From: BS750m-G62 sp964577175
GTDB taxonomy: Bacteria; Planctomycetota; Phycisphaerae; FEN-1346
Assembly: GCA_964577175.1 (NCBI GenBank)
Contig: CAZNYC010000005.1
Coordinates: forward strand, 1 to 60,252
Length of the DNA: 60,252 nucleotides
Direction of reading: 5' to 3'
Part shown: positions 52,506 through 60,252 of the stretch, in pieces
Position numbering within the stretch: the first letter of the stretch is position 1
Layout: each line of letters opens with the position of its first letter
Made by a program: the position numbers and the translations under genes
The notes under the pieces: model-generated
The model's database searches: none
Seen by the model: the letters and a program-made list of their open reading frames with translations, nothing else
What the model was told of the DNA's origin: nothing

Positions 52506-54602
52506 ATGCCCCGCGACGTGCCCGTCGGCAACGGCAATCTGCTGGTGGCCTTCGACCGCTCGTATCATATCCGCGAGTTGTGCTACCCGCACGTCGGCCA
52601 GGAGAATCATAACGAGGGGAGCGTCTCGCGATTCGGCCTGTCCTGCGACGGCCGGTTCTCGTGGATGGGCGACGACGACTGGGACATCCGCCTGGACTAC
52701 GAACCCGAAACGCTCGTCACGCACGTCGTGTGCGACAGCGACCGCCTCGCCCTCCGCGTCGAGTGCGCCGACTGCGTCGACGTCGACGAGAACGTGTTCC
52801 TGCGTCGCATCACCGTCACCAACCGGGCGAAGAAAAGGCGTACGGTTCGCCTGTTCTTCAACCACGACTTCAACCTGTACGCCACCAAGGTGGGCGATAC
52901 GGCGTTCTACGATCCCGGGACGCAAAGCGTCATTCACTACAAGGCTCGCCGATATCTGCTTGCGAACTACGCCGTGCCCGACGGCAGCGGCGTGCAGGCG
53001 TATACGTGCGGCGCGAAGGAGGTGCGCGGCCTGGAGGGGACGTACCGCGACGCCGAGGACGGGCGCCTGGAGGGCGCCCCCATCGCCCAGGGCACCGTCG
53101 ACTCGACCGTCGCCGCCGACCTGGACCTCGAGGCCTCCGGGCGCGGCGTCGTCACCTACTGGATCGTGGCCGGCAAGGTGTACCAGGAGGTCCGGAAGAT
53201 CAACCGCCTGGTCCTCGACGAGGGGCCGGAGACGCTCATCCAGCGGACCCGCAACTACTGGCGCCTGTGGGTGAACAAGGAGGAGTTCAACTTCGAGGGC
53301 GTGCCGGAGGCGTTCGTCCGGCTGTTCAAGCGGAGCCAGTTGATCCTCCGGACGCAGATCGACAACGGCGGGGCGATCCTGGCCGCCAACGACAGCGACA
53401 TCATCGACGTCAATCGCGACACGTACGCCTACTGCTGGCCCCGCGACGGCGCCCTGGCCGCCTACGCCCTCATCAAGGCGGGGCACAGCGGCATCTCGCG
53501 GCGGTTCTTCCAGTACTGCGCCGACATTATTCACAAGGACGGGTACTTTCTGCATAAGTACAACTCGGACGGGTCGCTGGCCTCGTCCTGGCACCCGTGG
53601 CTGACCGACCACACCCCCCGGCTGCCCATCCAGGAGGACGAGACCGCCCTCGTCCTGTGGTCGATGTGGCGGCACTTCCAGAAGTTCCGCGACATCGAGT
53701 TCGCGGCCCCCTATTACCGGCCGATGATCGTGAAGGCGGCGGACTTCCTCCTCCGGCACACGGACGAGGAGACCGGCCTGCCCAAACCGTCGTACGACCT
53801 CTGGGAGGAACGGTGGGGCGTCCACACCTGGACCGTGGCCGCCGTCATTGCCGGCCTGCGGGCGGCGTCACGCTTCGCCGCCGCCTTCGGCGAACGCGAC
53901 CTCCACGACCGCTACGCCGAGGCGGCCGACCGCATGCACCAGGCCCTGCTCCACCACCTGTGGGACGAGGCGGCCGGCCGCTTCGCGCGCACCGCCACCC
54001 GGACCGCGGACGGCTACGACCGCGACGTGACCGTCGACGCCAGCCTGGCGGGGCCCGTCCTGTTCAGCGTCTTCAACCCGCACGACGACCGCGTCCAGGC
54101 GACGCTCGAGGCCATCCGCGAGCACCTCGCCGTCCACACCGACGTGGGCGGCCTGGCCCGCTACGCCGGCGACGACTGGCACCGAGTCGTGGACGACATG
54201 CAGCGCGTGCCGGGCAACCCGTGGTTCATCCCGTCGCTGTGGATGATGCGGTGCGACATCCTCCGCGCCCGGACGGAGGAGGAACTGGAGGCCGCGTTGG
54301 CGTGGATGAAGTGGGTCGTCCGCTGGGCACGGCCGTCCGGCGCCCTGGCCGAGCAACTCCACCCGGAGACGGGCGAGCCGATGGGCGTCTCGCCGCTGGC
54401 ATGGAGCCACGCCGAGGTCGTGGCCGCCCTGGTGGAGTACCTCGAGAAGCGGTGCCGCCTCGCCGAGGAGCGGGGCGAGATTCAGCACATCCATCAGCGC
54501 GGGCGATACGCCGACCGATACATGGCCCCGCACTGCTGGGAGAAGGCTCGCCCGGGCGCCGACCCGCCCTGCGGCGCTTCCGGCGAAGATGACGGCGCGT
54601 GA
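52506..54602 (+). CDS. Glycoside hydrolase family 15, glucoamylase-like
   Basis: 698 aa. Family 15 enzymes remove glucose from the non-reducing ends of starch-type glucans, dextran or trehalose with inversion. The N-terminal beta-sandwich (about 1-265) starts VGNGNLLVAFDRSYHIRELCYP. The (alpha/alpha)6 domain contains YAYCWPRDGALAAYALIKAG. The general acid lies in LWEERWGVHTWT (Glu434 or Glu435) and the general base in GALAEQLHP (Glu616), a spacing like that of bacterial glucoamylases. There is no signal peptide, so it should be cytoplasmic, perhaps for glycogen or trehalose use. The ATG at 52506 matches the family start; the frame stays open to 52455. Confidence 0.9.
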   Translation: MPRDVPVGNGNLLVAFDRSYHIRELCYPHVGQENHNEGSVSRFGLSCDGRFSWMGDDDWDIRLDYEPETLVTHVVCDSDRLALRVECADCVDVDENVFLRRITVTNRAKKRRTVRLFFNHDFNLYATKVGDTAFYDPGTQSVIHYKARRYLLANYAVPDGSGVQAYTCGAKEVRGLEGTYRDAEDGRLEGAPIAQGTVDSTVAADLDLEASGRGVVTYWIVAGKVYQEVRKINRLVLDEGPETLIQRTRNYWRLWVNKEEFNFEGVPEAFVRLFKRSQLILRTQIDNGGAILAANDSDIIDVNRDTYAYCWPRDGALAAYALIKAGHSGISRRFFQYCADIIHKDGYFLHKYNSDGSLASSWHPWLTDHTPRLPIQEDETALVLWSMWRHFQKFRDIEFAAPYYRPMIVKAADFLLRHTDEETGLPKPSYDLWEERWGVHTWTVAAVIAGLRAASRFAAAFGERDLHDRYAEAADRMHQALLHHLWDEAAGRFARTATRTADGYDRDVTVDASLAGPVLFSVFNPHDDRVQATLEAIREHLAVHTDVGGLARYAGDDWHRVVDDMQRVPGNPWFIPSLWMMRCDILRARTEEELEAALAWMKWVVRWARPSGALAEQLHPETGEPMGVSPLAWSHAEVVAALVEYLEKRCRLAEERGEIQHIHQRGRYADRYMAPHCWEKARPGADPPCGASGEDDGA

Positions 54603-54683
54603 CCGGCGTCCGCCTCACGCCCGGCGCCAAAGCGCGGCGGCCTGGAAAGACCGCCGCGAGGCAACCCCGCCAGGCAGGCACGC

Positions 54684-55250
54684 CTATTGCGGCTTCGTGT
54701 GGTGTCGCTCCACGAGTCCCTTGACGGCCTTGCCGACGCCGTCGGCCAGTTCGTCCGTGCCCGTCCGCACGACGCTCTTGACCGTACCCGTGACCATCGA
54801 CACCCCGAGCACCTGGTTGGAACCGGTGTCGATCAGTTCAATCTGCGCCGTCAGGAACGGATCGACGCCGCCCACGCCGATGGCCCGGAGGGCGGAGCCG
54901 CCCGGGTCGAAGTCCATGAACTTGCCGCGGATGAGCAGGCCGCCGGCGGCCGGCGCCCCCGCCTTCACGGACGTGAACATCCTCGTCTCGGTCAGGTGCC
55001 TGACGACGGCCTGCTGGACCTTGGCGGGCGCCGGGGCCGGAATGACGCCGCGCATGGGCGCCGTATCGAACGGCTCGACGCCGACGGTCTGGAACCGGTC
55101 CAGGGCCGTCTGGCCGCCCGCACTCTTGACTTCGTAGTACCGGGCACTGGCCCCCGTTACGCCGGAGATGGCCTGCTTCGCCGCCGTGCCGACGCAGCCC
55201 GTGCCAGCCACCAGTAACGCCAGCACGCTCACCAGAACGATGCGCTTCAT
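54684..55250 (-). CDS. Small lipoprotein, DUF4410-like
   Basis: 188 aa. The signal sequence ends in the lipobox VAGTGC (Cys19). The body resembles DUF4410-type lipoproteins: VGVEPFDT, VQQAVVRHLTETRMF, LLIRGKFMDFDPGGSALRA and a C-terminal segment rich in Gly and Val. Such proteins sit in the outer or inner membrane and have no known activity. AAAGGAG 6 nt before the ATG at 55250 fixes the start. It converges with the GH15 gene. Confidence 0.75.
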   Translation of the reverse strand: MKRIVLVSVLALLVAGTGCVGTAAKQAISGVTGASARYYEVKSAGGQTALDRFQTVGVEPFDTAPMRGVIPAPAPAKVQQAVVRHLTETRMFTSVKAGAPAAGGLLIRGKFMDFDPGGSALRAIGVGGVDPFLTAQIELIDTGSNQVLGVSMVTGTVKSVVRTGTDELADGVGKAVKGLVERHHTKPQ

Positions 55251-55402
55251 CGGAGTCTCCTTTAGGGATTCGCAAGGGCGGCAACGCCGGCCGCCGGGCG
55301 GCATTCTACCCGGCCGGCCGCGCCCGTGCAACGGCCTGTCGCCGTCTGGATGTCGGCTCGAAGGCGTCTATAATGGCTCCGGGTTCCAACCGGAACGCTG
55401 TC

Positions 55403-55966
55403 ATGCCGGACGACCAGACCCGCTACGTGACCCGGGCGGGGCTGAAACTCGACCACGCCCTCCGCACCTTCGGCCTGCAGGTGCGCGGGGCCGTCTGCGC
55501 CGACCTGGGAAGCCACCAGGGCGGATTCGTCGACTGTCTCCTCGCCCACGGCGCCACGCGCGTCTACGCGGTCGACACCTCCTACGGCACGCTGGCGTGG
55601 ACACTCCGCAAGGACCAGCGAGTCGTCGTCCTCGAGCGCACCAACGCCATGCACCTGTCGCTCGACGAGCCGGTGGACCTCGTGACGGTGGATGTGGGGT
55701 GGACGCGGCAGCGTCACATTCTGCCGGCTGCACGCGGGCTGCTGAAGGCCGGCGGCCGCATCGTAGCGCTCGTCAAACCGCAGTACGAGGCGCAGGAGGA
55801 CGAACGCGACGCGGGCGTCGTGCCGGAGGCAAACCTCGCGCCCGTTCTCGCGCGGGTGCGGGACGATGTGGCCGCGTGCGGGCTGGCCATCCGGGCGGAG
55901 ACGCGGTCGCCCCTGCGCGGCGGGGGCGGCAATGCCGAGTTCCTCTTCCTCCTTGCGCCGGCCTGA
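55403..55966 (+). CDS. TlyA-like rRNA 2'-O-methyltransferase domain, without S4
   Basis: 187 aa. SAM-dependent methyltransferase of the FtsJ/TlyA fold. RYVTRAGLKLDHALRTF, CADLGSHQGGFVDCLLAHGA, VYAVDTSYGTLAWTLRKDQ and VALVKPQYEA match TlyA block by block. The S4 RNA-binding domain (about 60 residues) that precedes this in usual TlyA is absent. In TlyA the usual block is DVGaSTGGFTD; here it is SHQGGFVD. Target RNA is therefore uncertain. Start ATG 55403 with GGAA 8 nt upstream. Confidence 0.8.
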   Translation: MPDDQTRYVTRAGLKLDHALRTFGLQVRGAVCADLGSHQGGFVDCLLAHGATRVYAVDTSYGTLAWTLRKDQRVVVLERTNAMHLSLDEPVDLVTVDVGWTRQRHILPAARGLLKAGGRIVALVKPQYEAQEDERDAGVVPEANLAPVLARVRDDVAACGLAIRAETRSPLRGGGGNAEFLFLLAPA

Positions 55967-56009
55967 GCGCCGCGCCTCGAAGAGCAGAGCATTTTAACTG
56001 TGCATGGTA

Positions 56010-56037
56010 GCGCGGCGGGTCTCCGCACCCACCGCGC
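56010..56037. repeat. GCGCGGYGGGT-family palindrome between convergent genes
   Basis: GCGCGGCGGGT, CTCCGC, ACCCACCGCGC, followed by AAACCGCCCACTTAGAGCCTTGTCGTGCTAA (described only), whose TTAG-GC-TTGT-GTGCTA spine also flanks the copies at 46 and 52 kb. It could act as a terminator for both converging genes but lacks T-tracts. Confidence 0.65.
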
Positions 56038-56064
56038 AAACCGCCCACTTAGAGCCTTGTCGTG

Positions 56065-56670
56065 CTAATCCGCCGTCGGGTCGCCCGGCAGGGGCACGTA
56101 CGGCTCGGCGAGGAGGCGTTCGATGCGGTCGGCGAGCACCTGCTCGTAGCCGGGCGGGAGCCCGCGGAAAACGGTCCGCACCACCCCCTGCCGATCCATC
56201 AGGACGAGCGTCGGCAGCCGCCGCGCCACCTCCGCCGAGTCCCGCAACTCCCGCCACACGGCCTCTTTCCCAAGGGCCAGGGGAAACGAAATCTTGAACC
56301 CCTCGCGGAAGACGCGGACGGATTCGCGCGCCTGCGTCGCATCCGACGTCCGCTCATACGCCAGGCCCACGAGTTCGAACCGCCGCGACCGGTACCGCTC
56401 GTAGACGCTGACCATCAGCGGCACGGTCCGCCGGCAGTCCTCCGACCACGTGCCGAACAGGTAGAAGACGACGACGCGGCCGCGGAGGTCGGCGAGGGTC
56501 ACCTCGCCCCCCTCCACCGCCGGGGCGGAACGGAACGTATCGAAACGGAACAGCGTGGAGTAAACGGGACCCCTCGGGCGGTGAGGTTCCTCCTCGTCGC
56601 CGCATCCGGCGGCCGCGACGGCACACCCGAGGGCGACGGCCAGGCGGAGGGCTCCTGCGGGCCCGGTCAT
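56065..56670 (-). CDS. TlpA/redoxin-like lipoprotein with one active-site Cys missing
   Basis: 201 aa. Lipobox VAAAGC (Cys23), then a thioredoxin-fold domain: LADLRGRVVVFYLFGTWSEDC, RRTVPLM, LPTLVLMDRQGVVRTVFRG. The canonical WCxxC is WSEDC, so only the resolving-position Cys remains and normal dithiol chemistry is not possible. Likely faces the periplasm. The ATG at 56670 overlaps the thiC stop (ATGA), so it is translated with thiC, an unusual pairing. Confidence 0.78.
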   Translation of the reverse strand: MTGPAGALRLAVALGCAVAAAGCGDEEEPHRPRGPVYSTLFRFDTFRSAPAVEGGEVTLADLRGRVVVFYLFGTWSEDCRRTVPLMVSVYERYRSRRFELVGLAYERTSDATQARESVRVFREGFKISFPLALGKEAVWRELRDSAEVARRLPTLVLMDRQGVVRTVFRGLPPGYEQVLADRIERLLAEPYVPLPGDPTAD

Positions 56671-57953
56671 GAGCGGGCGTCCTTGCCGGACCGCACCTTG
56701 AACACGCAGTAGTCGCCGCACATGGAACACACGTCGCCGTGCGCCGGCCGGCGCGCCTCGCGGAGGCTGCGGGCCCGCTCCGGGTCCAGGGCCTCGGCGA
56801 GTTGGGTGTCCCAGTCCTGCCGCCCGCGGGCCTGGCTGATGCGGCGGTCCCACGCGACGGCATCCGCCCGGCCGCGGGCCACGTCTGCCGCATGCGCCGC
56901 GATGCGCGAGGCGATGACGCCCTCGCGCACGTCCTCCGGGCGCGGCAGGCCGAGGTGCTCGGTCGGCGTCACGTAGCAGAGGAAGTCGGCGCCGCACATG
57001 GCGGCCAAGGCCCCGCCGATCGCCCCCGTGATGTGGTCGTACCCCGGGGCCACGTCCGTCACGATCGGGCCGAGAACGTAAAACGGCAGCCCGCCCGTCA
57101 TCTCCTTCTGGAGGCGAATCTGGGCCTCGACCTGGTCGAGCGGCACGTGGCCGGGGCCTTCCAGCATGACCTGGACGCCGGCGTCGATCGCCCGCCGCGA
57201 CAGGTCCGCCAGGACCACCAGTTCTTCCACCTGGGGCGCGTCCATGGCGTCGGCGATCGCGCCGGGACGCAGGCCGTCGCCCAGGCTGAGGGTGACGTCG
57301 TGCTCGCGGCAGATGTCGAGAAGTTCGTCGAACCGTTCGAACAGCGGGTTTTCCTGCCCGTGGCGGCCGATCCAGTGGGCGAGGAACGTGCCGCCCCGGC
57401 TCACGATGCCGCACACGCGGCGCCCGATGGCCTCGGATTCCACGATGCGGCGCGTGACGCCGCAGTGCACCGTCACGAAATCGACGCCGTCCTCGGCGTG
57501 GCGGCGGACGGCGGCGAGCATGTCATCGGCCGCCATGCGCCCGACGTCGCCGTGGGCGCGGGCGGCGCCGGCGGCCGCCTCGTAAATCGGGACCGTGCCG
57601 ACCGTCACGGCGCAGGCGTCCATCAACCGCCGACGGATGGCCGGCACGTCGCCCCCGGTCGAGAGGTCCATGACGGTGTCGGCGTCCGCCTCGACGGCGG
57701 CGCGGACCTTCGCGAGTTCCATCTCGACGTCGGCATAGTCCGGGCTCGTGCCGAGATTCGCATTGACCTTGACGCGAAGTCCCTGCCCGATGCCGGTAAC
57801 CTGCGTGGCCACACGGTGCTTATTGTGGGGGATGACGACGCGGCCGTCCGCGACGCGGCTGCGAACGGTTTCCGGATCCGCGGCTTCGGTCTCGGCGACC
57901 GTCCGGACGGCGTCGCTGATCTTGCCCTGTCTTGCCAGTTCCATCTGAGTCAT
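56667..57953 (-). CDS. thiC: Phosphomethylpyrimidine synthase ThiC
   Basis: 428 aa. Radical SAM enzyme converting aminoimidazole ribotide to the pyrimidine phosphate of thiamine. Start MTQMELARQGKI matches the short ThiC form without the N-terminal associated domain. Key motifs: KVNANLG, VMDLSTGGD, EGPGHVPLDQ, and the C-terminal cluster motif CSMCGDYCVFK. No TPP riboswitch is found upstream, because the preceding gene runs 133 bp into thiC. GGAG is 11 nt from the ATG. A GTG at 57983 is possible but adds ten unlike residues. Confidence 0.95.
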   Translation of the reverse strand: MTQMELARQGKISDAVRTVAETEAADPETVRSRVADGRVVIPHNKHRVATQVTGIGQGLRVKVNANLGTSPDYADVEMELAKVRAAVEADADTVMDLSTGGDVPAIRRRLMDACAVTVGTVPIYEAAAGAARAHGDVGRMAADDMLAAVRRHAEDGVDFVTVHCGVTRRIVESEAIGRRVCGIVSRGGTFLAHWIGRHGQENPLFERFDELLDICREHDVTLSLGDGLRPGAIADAMDAPQVEELVVLADLSRRAIDAGVQVMLEGPGHVPLDQVEAQIRLQKEMTGGLPFYVLGPIVTDVAPGYDHITGAIGGALAAMCGADFLCYVTPTEHLGLPRPEDVREGVIASRIAAHAADVARGRADAVAWDRRISQARGRQDWDTQLAEALDPERARSLREARRPAHGDVCSMCGDYCVFKVRSGKDARS

Positions 57954-58839
57954 TCGCGTGGGCGCTCCGTTTCGACGATTCACGGCGTGTCGACCCGCGG
58001 CGTTTGGGGTTGGACGTCTTGCCGCCGCGCGCCTGTTTCTTCGAGGCGGAGCGGCGTCCCGGGGGCTTGCTCCGCTTCGTGCGTTTGCCGCCCCGCGCCT
58101 GCTCGTCGGCGCCGGGGTCGGTATCGGGCAGTTCCTTGAGGTATTCTATCTCCTGGCGGGTCAGGCGTCGAGCCTTGCCGGCGCCGAGGCCGCGGATGCT
58201 GAGCCGTCCGATCCGCGTCCGCACGAGGTCCCGCACGGGATGGCCGAGCCGGGCGAGCATCCGCCGGACCTGGCGGTTGCGTCCCTCGCGGAGGGTGATG
58301 ATCAGGACGGACCGTGAGCGAGTCCGCTTGACGACCTTGACGCGCGGCGGGGCGGTCTTGCCCTCCGCCAAATGTACGCCCTTCAGGAGCCGCTGCACCT
58401 CCTTGCCGGTCACGCGGCCGTCGACGGTGGCCTGGTACGTCTTCGGCACCTCGTATCGCGGGTGCGTCAGGCGGTTGGCAAGCGTGCCGTCGTTCGTCAG
58501 AAGCAGCAGGCCCTGCGAGTCGGCGTCGAGCCGGCCGACCGGAAAAAGCCGCGCGTCCGACTGCGGGACCAGGTCCACGGGCCGGGTCCGTCCGGCGGGG
58601 TCGTCGTTCGTGCAGACGACGCCCTTCGGCTTGTTGAGGATCCAGTATTCGAGCGGTTCACGGCGGAGGCGGCGCCCGTCGAGGCGCACGTCCTGCGTCT
58701 CGAGGTCCGCCTTGGCCCCGAGTTCGGAGACGACCTCGCCGTCGACCGTCACGCGGCCGGCGGTGACGATGTCTTCCGAGGCGCGGCGCGAGGCCACGCC
58801 CGCCCGTGCCAGGATTTTCTGAAGCCGTTCGAGGGCCAT
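57820..58839 (-). CDS. RluB/RsuA-family pseudouridine synthase with long basic tail
   Basis: 339 aa. Makes pseudouridine in rRNA (RluB type modifies 23S U2605; exact site here is inferred). S4 domain at 1-60 (LQKILARAGVASRRASEDIV). The catalytic domain has the Asp in GRLDADSQGLLLLTNDG, then YEVPKTYQATVDG and EGRNRQVRRML. Residues from about 245 are a Lys/Arg/Ser/Gly-rich disordered tail of about 95 residues. The last 44 of these are read from DNA that in another frame encodes the start of thiC. The ATG at 58839 follows an AGG; a longer in-frame start at 58857 exists. Confidence 0.88.
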   Translation of the reverse strand: MALERLQKILARAGVASRRASEDIVTAGRVTVDGEVVSELGAKADLETQDVRLDGRRLRREPLEYWILNKPKGVVCTNDDPAGRTRPVDLVPQSDARLFPVGRLDADSQGLLLLTNDGTLANRLTHPRYEVPKTYQATVDGRVTGKEVQRLLKGVHLAEGKTAPPRVKVVKRTRSRSVLIITLREGRNRQVRRMLARLGHPVRDLVRTRIGRLSIRGLGAGKARRLTRQEIEYLKELPDTDPGADEQARGGKRTKRSKPPGRRSASKKQARGGKTSNPKRRGSTRRESSKRSAHANDSDGTGKTGQDQRRRPDGRRDRSRGSGNRSQPRRGRPRRHPPQ

Positions 58840-58870
58840 GCCGACCTGCCGTTTCACAGCCGTCTATCGA

Positions 58871-58898
58871 GCCCGGCGGGTGCGGAGACCCGCCGCGC
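58871..58898. repeat. GCGCGGYGGGT-family palindrome
   Basis: GCCCGGCGGGT, GCGGAG, ACCCGCCGCGC then AAACG. It lies in the divergent gap between the pseudouridine synthase and DUF1593 genes. The rest of that 252-bp gap shows no clear promoter. Confidence 0.65.
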
Positions 58899-59091
58899 AA
58901 ACGTGCCTGGCGGGGGGCATGGCGTATCCTGAAACCCGCCGCGGAGGCGTTCTTGTACGTCGCGCGCCAATCGAATCAGTGTATCACACGGCGCGGGGGT
59001 CCGGCAACGCGGAAACCGCGTTCCCTTGCGGGCCGCGGCCGGGTTTGAGAAGATAACGGCCTTGCGTGCCCCGTCACGAGGGGAGACTGCC

Positions 59092-60081
59092 ATGCGCTGC
59101 TGCGTCGCCATCGGATGTGCCGTGCTCGTTTCGACGATCGTGCCGTTGCAAACCGCCGCGGCAGCCGACCCGCCGGGCGGGGCCCTTGCCGGCGAGAAGC
59201 CCCGCGTCATCGTCTCGACCGACGTCGGCGGGTCCGACCCGGACGATTTCCAGTCCATGGTCCACCTGCTTGTCTATGCCGACGTGCTGGACCTGGAAGG
59301 GCTCGTCTCTTCGCCCCCCAAGGGCGGTCGGACGAAGCATCTGCATGAGGTCATCGACGCATACGCAGAAGACTACGCGAACCTGAAGGCCCACGCCCCC
59401 GCCTATCCCTCGCCCGAGGCCCTCCGCGCGGTCGTGAAACAGGGGGCGGTGGACCCTGCCCCGACGGAGGGTTTCAGCCGGCCGACGGAGGGGTCGCGGT
59501 GGATCCTCCAGCGGGCCCGGGCCGACGCCGGCCGGCCCCTGTGGGTGCTCGTGTGGGGTGCCATCACCGACGTGGCCCAGGCCGTCCACGATGCGCCGGA
59601 CATCAAGAAGCGCCTGCGGGTCTACAGCATCGGCTCGTGGAACACGCGGCAGGACCCGGCGGCACGGACGTACCTCTTCGATCGCCACAACGACCTCTGG
59701 TGGATCGAGAGCGACACCACCTTTCGCGGCATGTACATGGGCGGCACGCAGGACGGCGACCTGGGGAACCGCACGTTCGTCGAGCGGCACGTCAAGGGGC
59801 ACGGCGCGCTCGGCCGTCTCTTCGTCGCCAAGAAACGTGACATCAAGATGGGCGACACGCCGTCCGTCCTCTACCTCTTCCGCGGCGACCCGGACGACCC
59901 GGCGGCGCCGCACTGGGGCGGCTCGTACCGCCAGACCGGTCACGGTCCCCACACCTGGACCGACCGGACGGACCCCGACCTGAAGGACCGCGGCAAACCC
60001 GGCGCCAAGACCGTCAACCGGTGGCGGGAGGATTACCTGCGCGACTGGCAGCGGCGGATGGACCGGGCGCGGGCGAAGTGA
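59092..60081 (+). CDS. Secreted DUF1593 nucleoside-hydrolase-like protein
   Basis: 329 aa. Signal peptide about 1-27. The domain begins VIVSTDVGGSDPDDFQSMVHLL; the Asp cluster DVGGSDPDD resembles the calcium site of nucleoside hydrolases. Later motifs are VLVWGAITDVAQAV and LRVYSIGSWNTRQDP. Members of this family include cellulose-binding Sde182-like proteins of carbohydrate-degrading bacteria; the substrate is unknown. GGGGAG lies 6 nt before the ATG at 59092. A longer frame from 59026 would remove the signal-peptide position. Confidence 0.85.
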   Translation: MRCCVAIGCAVLVSTIVPLQTAAAADPPGGALAGEKPRVIVSTDVGGSDPDDFQSMVHLLVYADVLDLEGLVSSPPKGGRTKHLHEVIDAYAEDYANLKAHAPAYPSPEALRAVVKQGAVDPAPTEGFSRPTEGSRWILQRARADAGRPLWVLVWGAITDVAQAVHDAPDIKKRLRVYSIGSWNTRQDPAARTYLFDRHNDLWWIESDTTFRGMYMGGTQDGDLGNRTFVERHVKGHGALGRLFVAKKRDIKMGDTPSVLYLFRGDPDDPAAPHWGGSYRQTGHGPHTWTDRTDPDLKDRGKPGAKTVNRWREDYLRDWQRRMDRARAK

Positions 60082-60103
60082 CGGCGGCGACCCCCGCCGA
60101 CGG

Positions 60104-60252
60104 TCAGGCCGACTCCTCGGTCATCGGCGGGAGGTGTTTGTCCGACAGGCCGATCTCGTGGGCGATATCCCGAAACTCTTTCTTCGAGATATCATTGAGG
60201 CTCTTGCCGCGGTCGCGGAGTTTCTCGTTGAACTTGACGGCCGTCTCCTGCA
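60104..60252 (-). CDS. 3' end of an unidentified gene, cut by the window edge
   Basis: The last 48 codons of a minus-strand gene. The peptide begins QETAVKFNEKLRD and ends HLPPMTEESA before TGA. It is charged and helical with no motif I can assign. It converges on the DUF1593 gene with 22 bp between the stops. The protein cannot be named from this part alone. Confidence 0.6.
   Translation of the reverse strand, partial: QETAVKFNEKLRDRGKSLNDISKKEFRDIAHEIGLSDKHLPPMTEESA

Noticed and set aside
57954..58100. TPP riboswitch upstream of thiC
   Set aside because: The region is coding sequence of the pseudouridine synthase and contains no CTGAGA or matching THI-box core.

Overview
The window is GC-rich, densely coding chromosomal DNA, most likely from the phylum Planctomycetota and perhaps a Phycisphaerae-like lineage. 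The main evidence is two secreted proteins ending in a PEP-CTERM sorting tail, one of them a 4197-residue surface protein with autotransporter-type beta-strand repeats, PA14-like domains and a dockerin-like pair. Supporting signs are gram-negative envelope genes (a phosphate porin, a TolC-like lipoprotein), lysine/arginine-rich low-complexity tails, and many dispersed palindromes. No 16S rRNA is present, so this placement is inference. I see no prophage, CRISPR array, transposase or replication origin.

Layout. 1-7.4 kb (minus strand): a beta-hydroxyacid dehydrogenase with a histone-like basic N-terminal tail, an AmmeMemoRadiSam radical SAM enzyme, a CBS-domain site-2 protease, a D-2-hydroxyacid dehydrogenase and LigA. 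7.4-18 kb (plus): a PEP-CTERM protein, a WYL regulator, a TolC-like lipoprotein, two secreted paralogues with a transglutaminase-like Cys-His-Asp pattern, and RsmE. 18.2-30.8 kb: the giant PEP-CTERM protein, followed by a strong terminator and tRNA-Arg(TCT). 31.3-36.0 kb (minus): phoB, phoR, a metallophosphoesterase and an SDR oxidoreductase. 36.2-43.6 kb (plus): pstS, pstC, pstA, pstB, phoU and an OprP-type porin. 44-49.6 kb (minus): a three-gene MacB/LolCDE-like export cassette, a DUF89 protein and a SPASM maturase with a SEC-C tail. 49.8-54.6 kb (plus): a coupled pair of degenerate receiver/GGDEF-type proteins and a GH15 glucoamylase-like enzyme. 54.7-60.3 kb: a small lipoprotein, a TlyA-like methyltransferase without S4, thiC with a TlpA-like lipoprotein, an RluB-type pseudouridine synthase overlapping thiC, a DUF1593 protein, and the 3' end of an unidentified gene.

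The clearest functional unit is the phosphate-starvation block at 32-43.6 kb: sensor, regulator, high-affinity transporter, PhoU, outer-membrane porin and a phosphoesterase. Two of its intergenic regions share a phased TTAR motif (0, +11, +33) that I propose as the PhoB operator. The intergenic DNA carries at least four repeat classes: a hairpin family anchored by GTGCCACGG with a CTTG loop, a GCGCGGYGGGT palindrome family, a TGTCATTCTGAGG MITE-like element (one copy holding a nested 100-bp insertion with an 8-bp target duplication), and an AGAGCCTATCCGAAT MITE. The most novel protein signals are the paired Cys-His-Asp proteins, the basic-tailed dehydrogenase, and PstA with its very large extracytoplasmic insertion.
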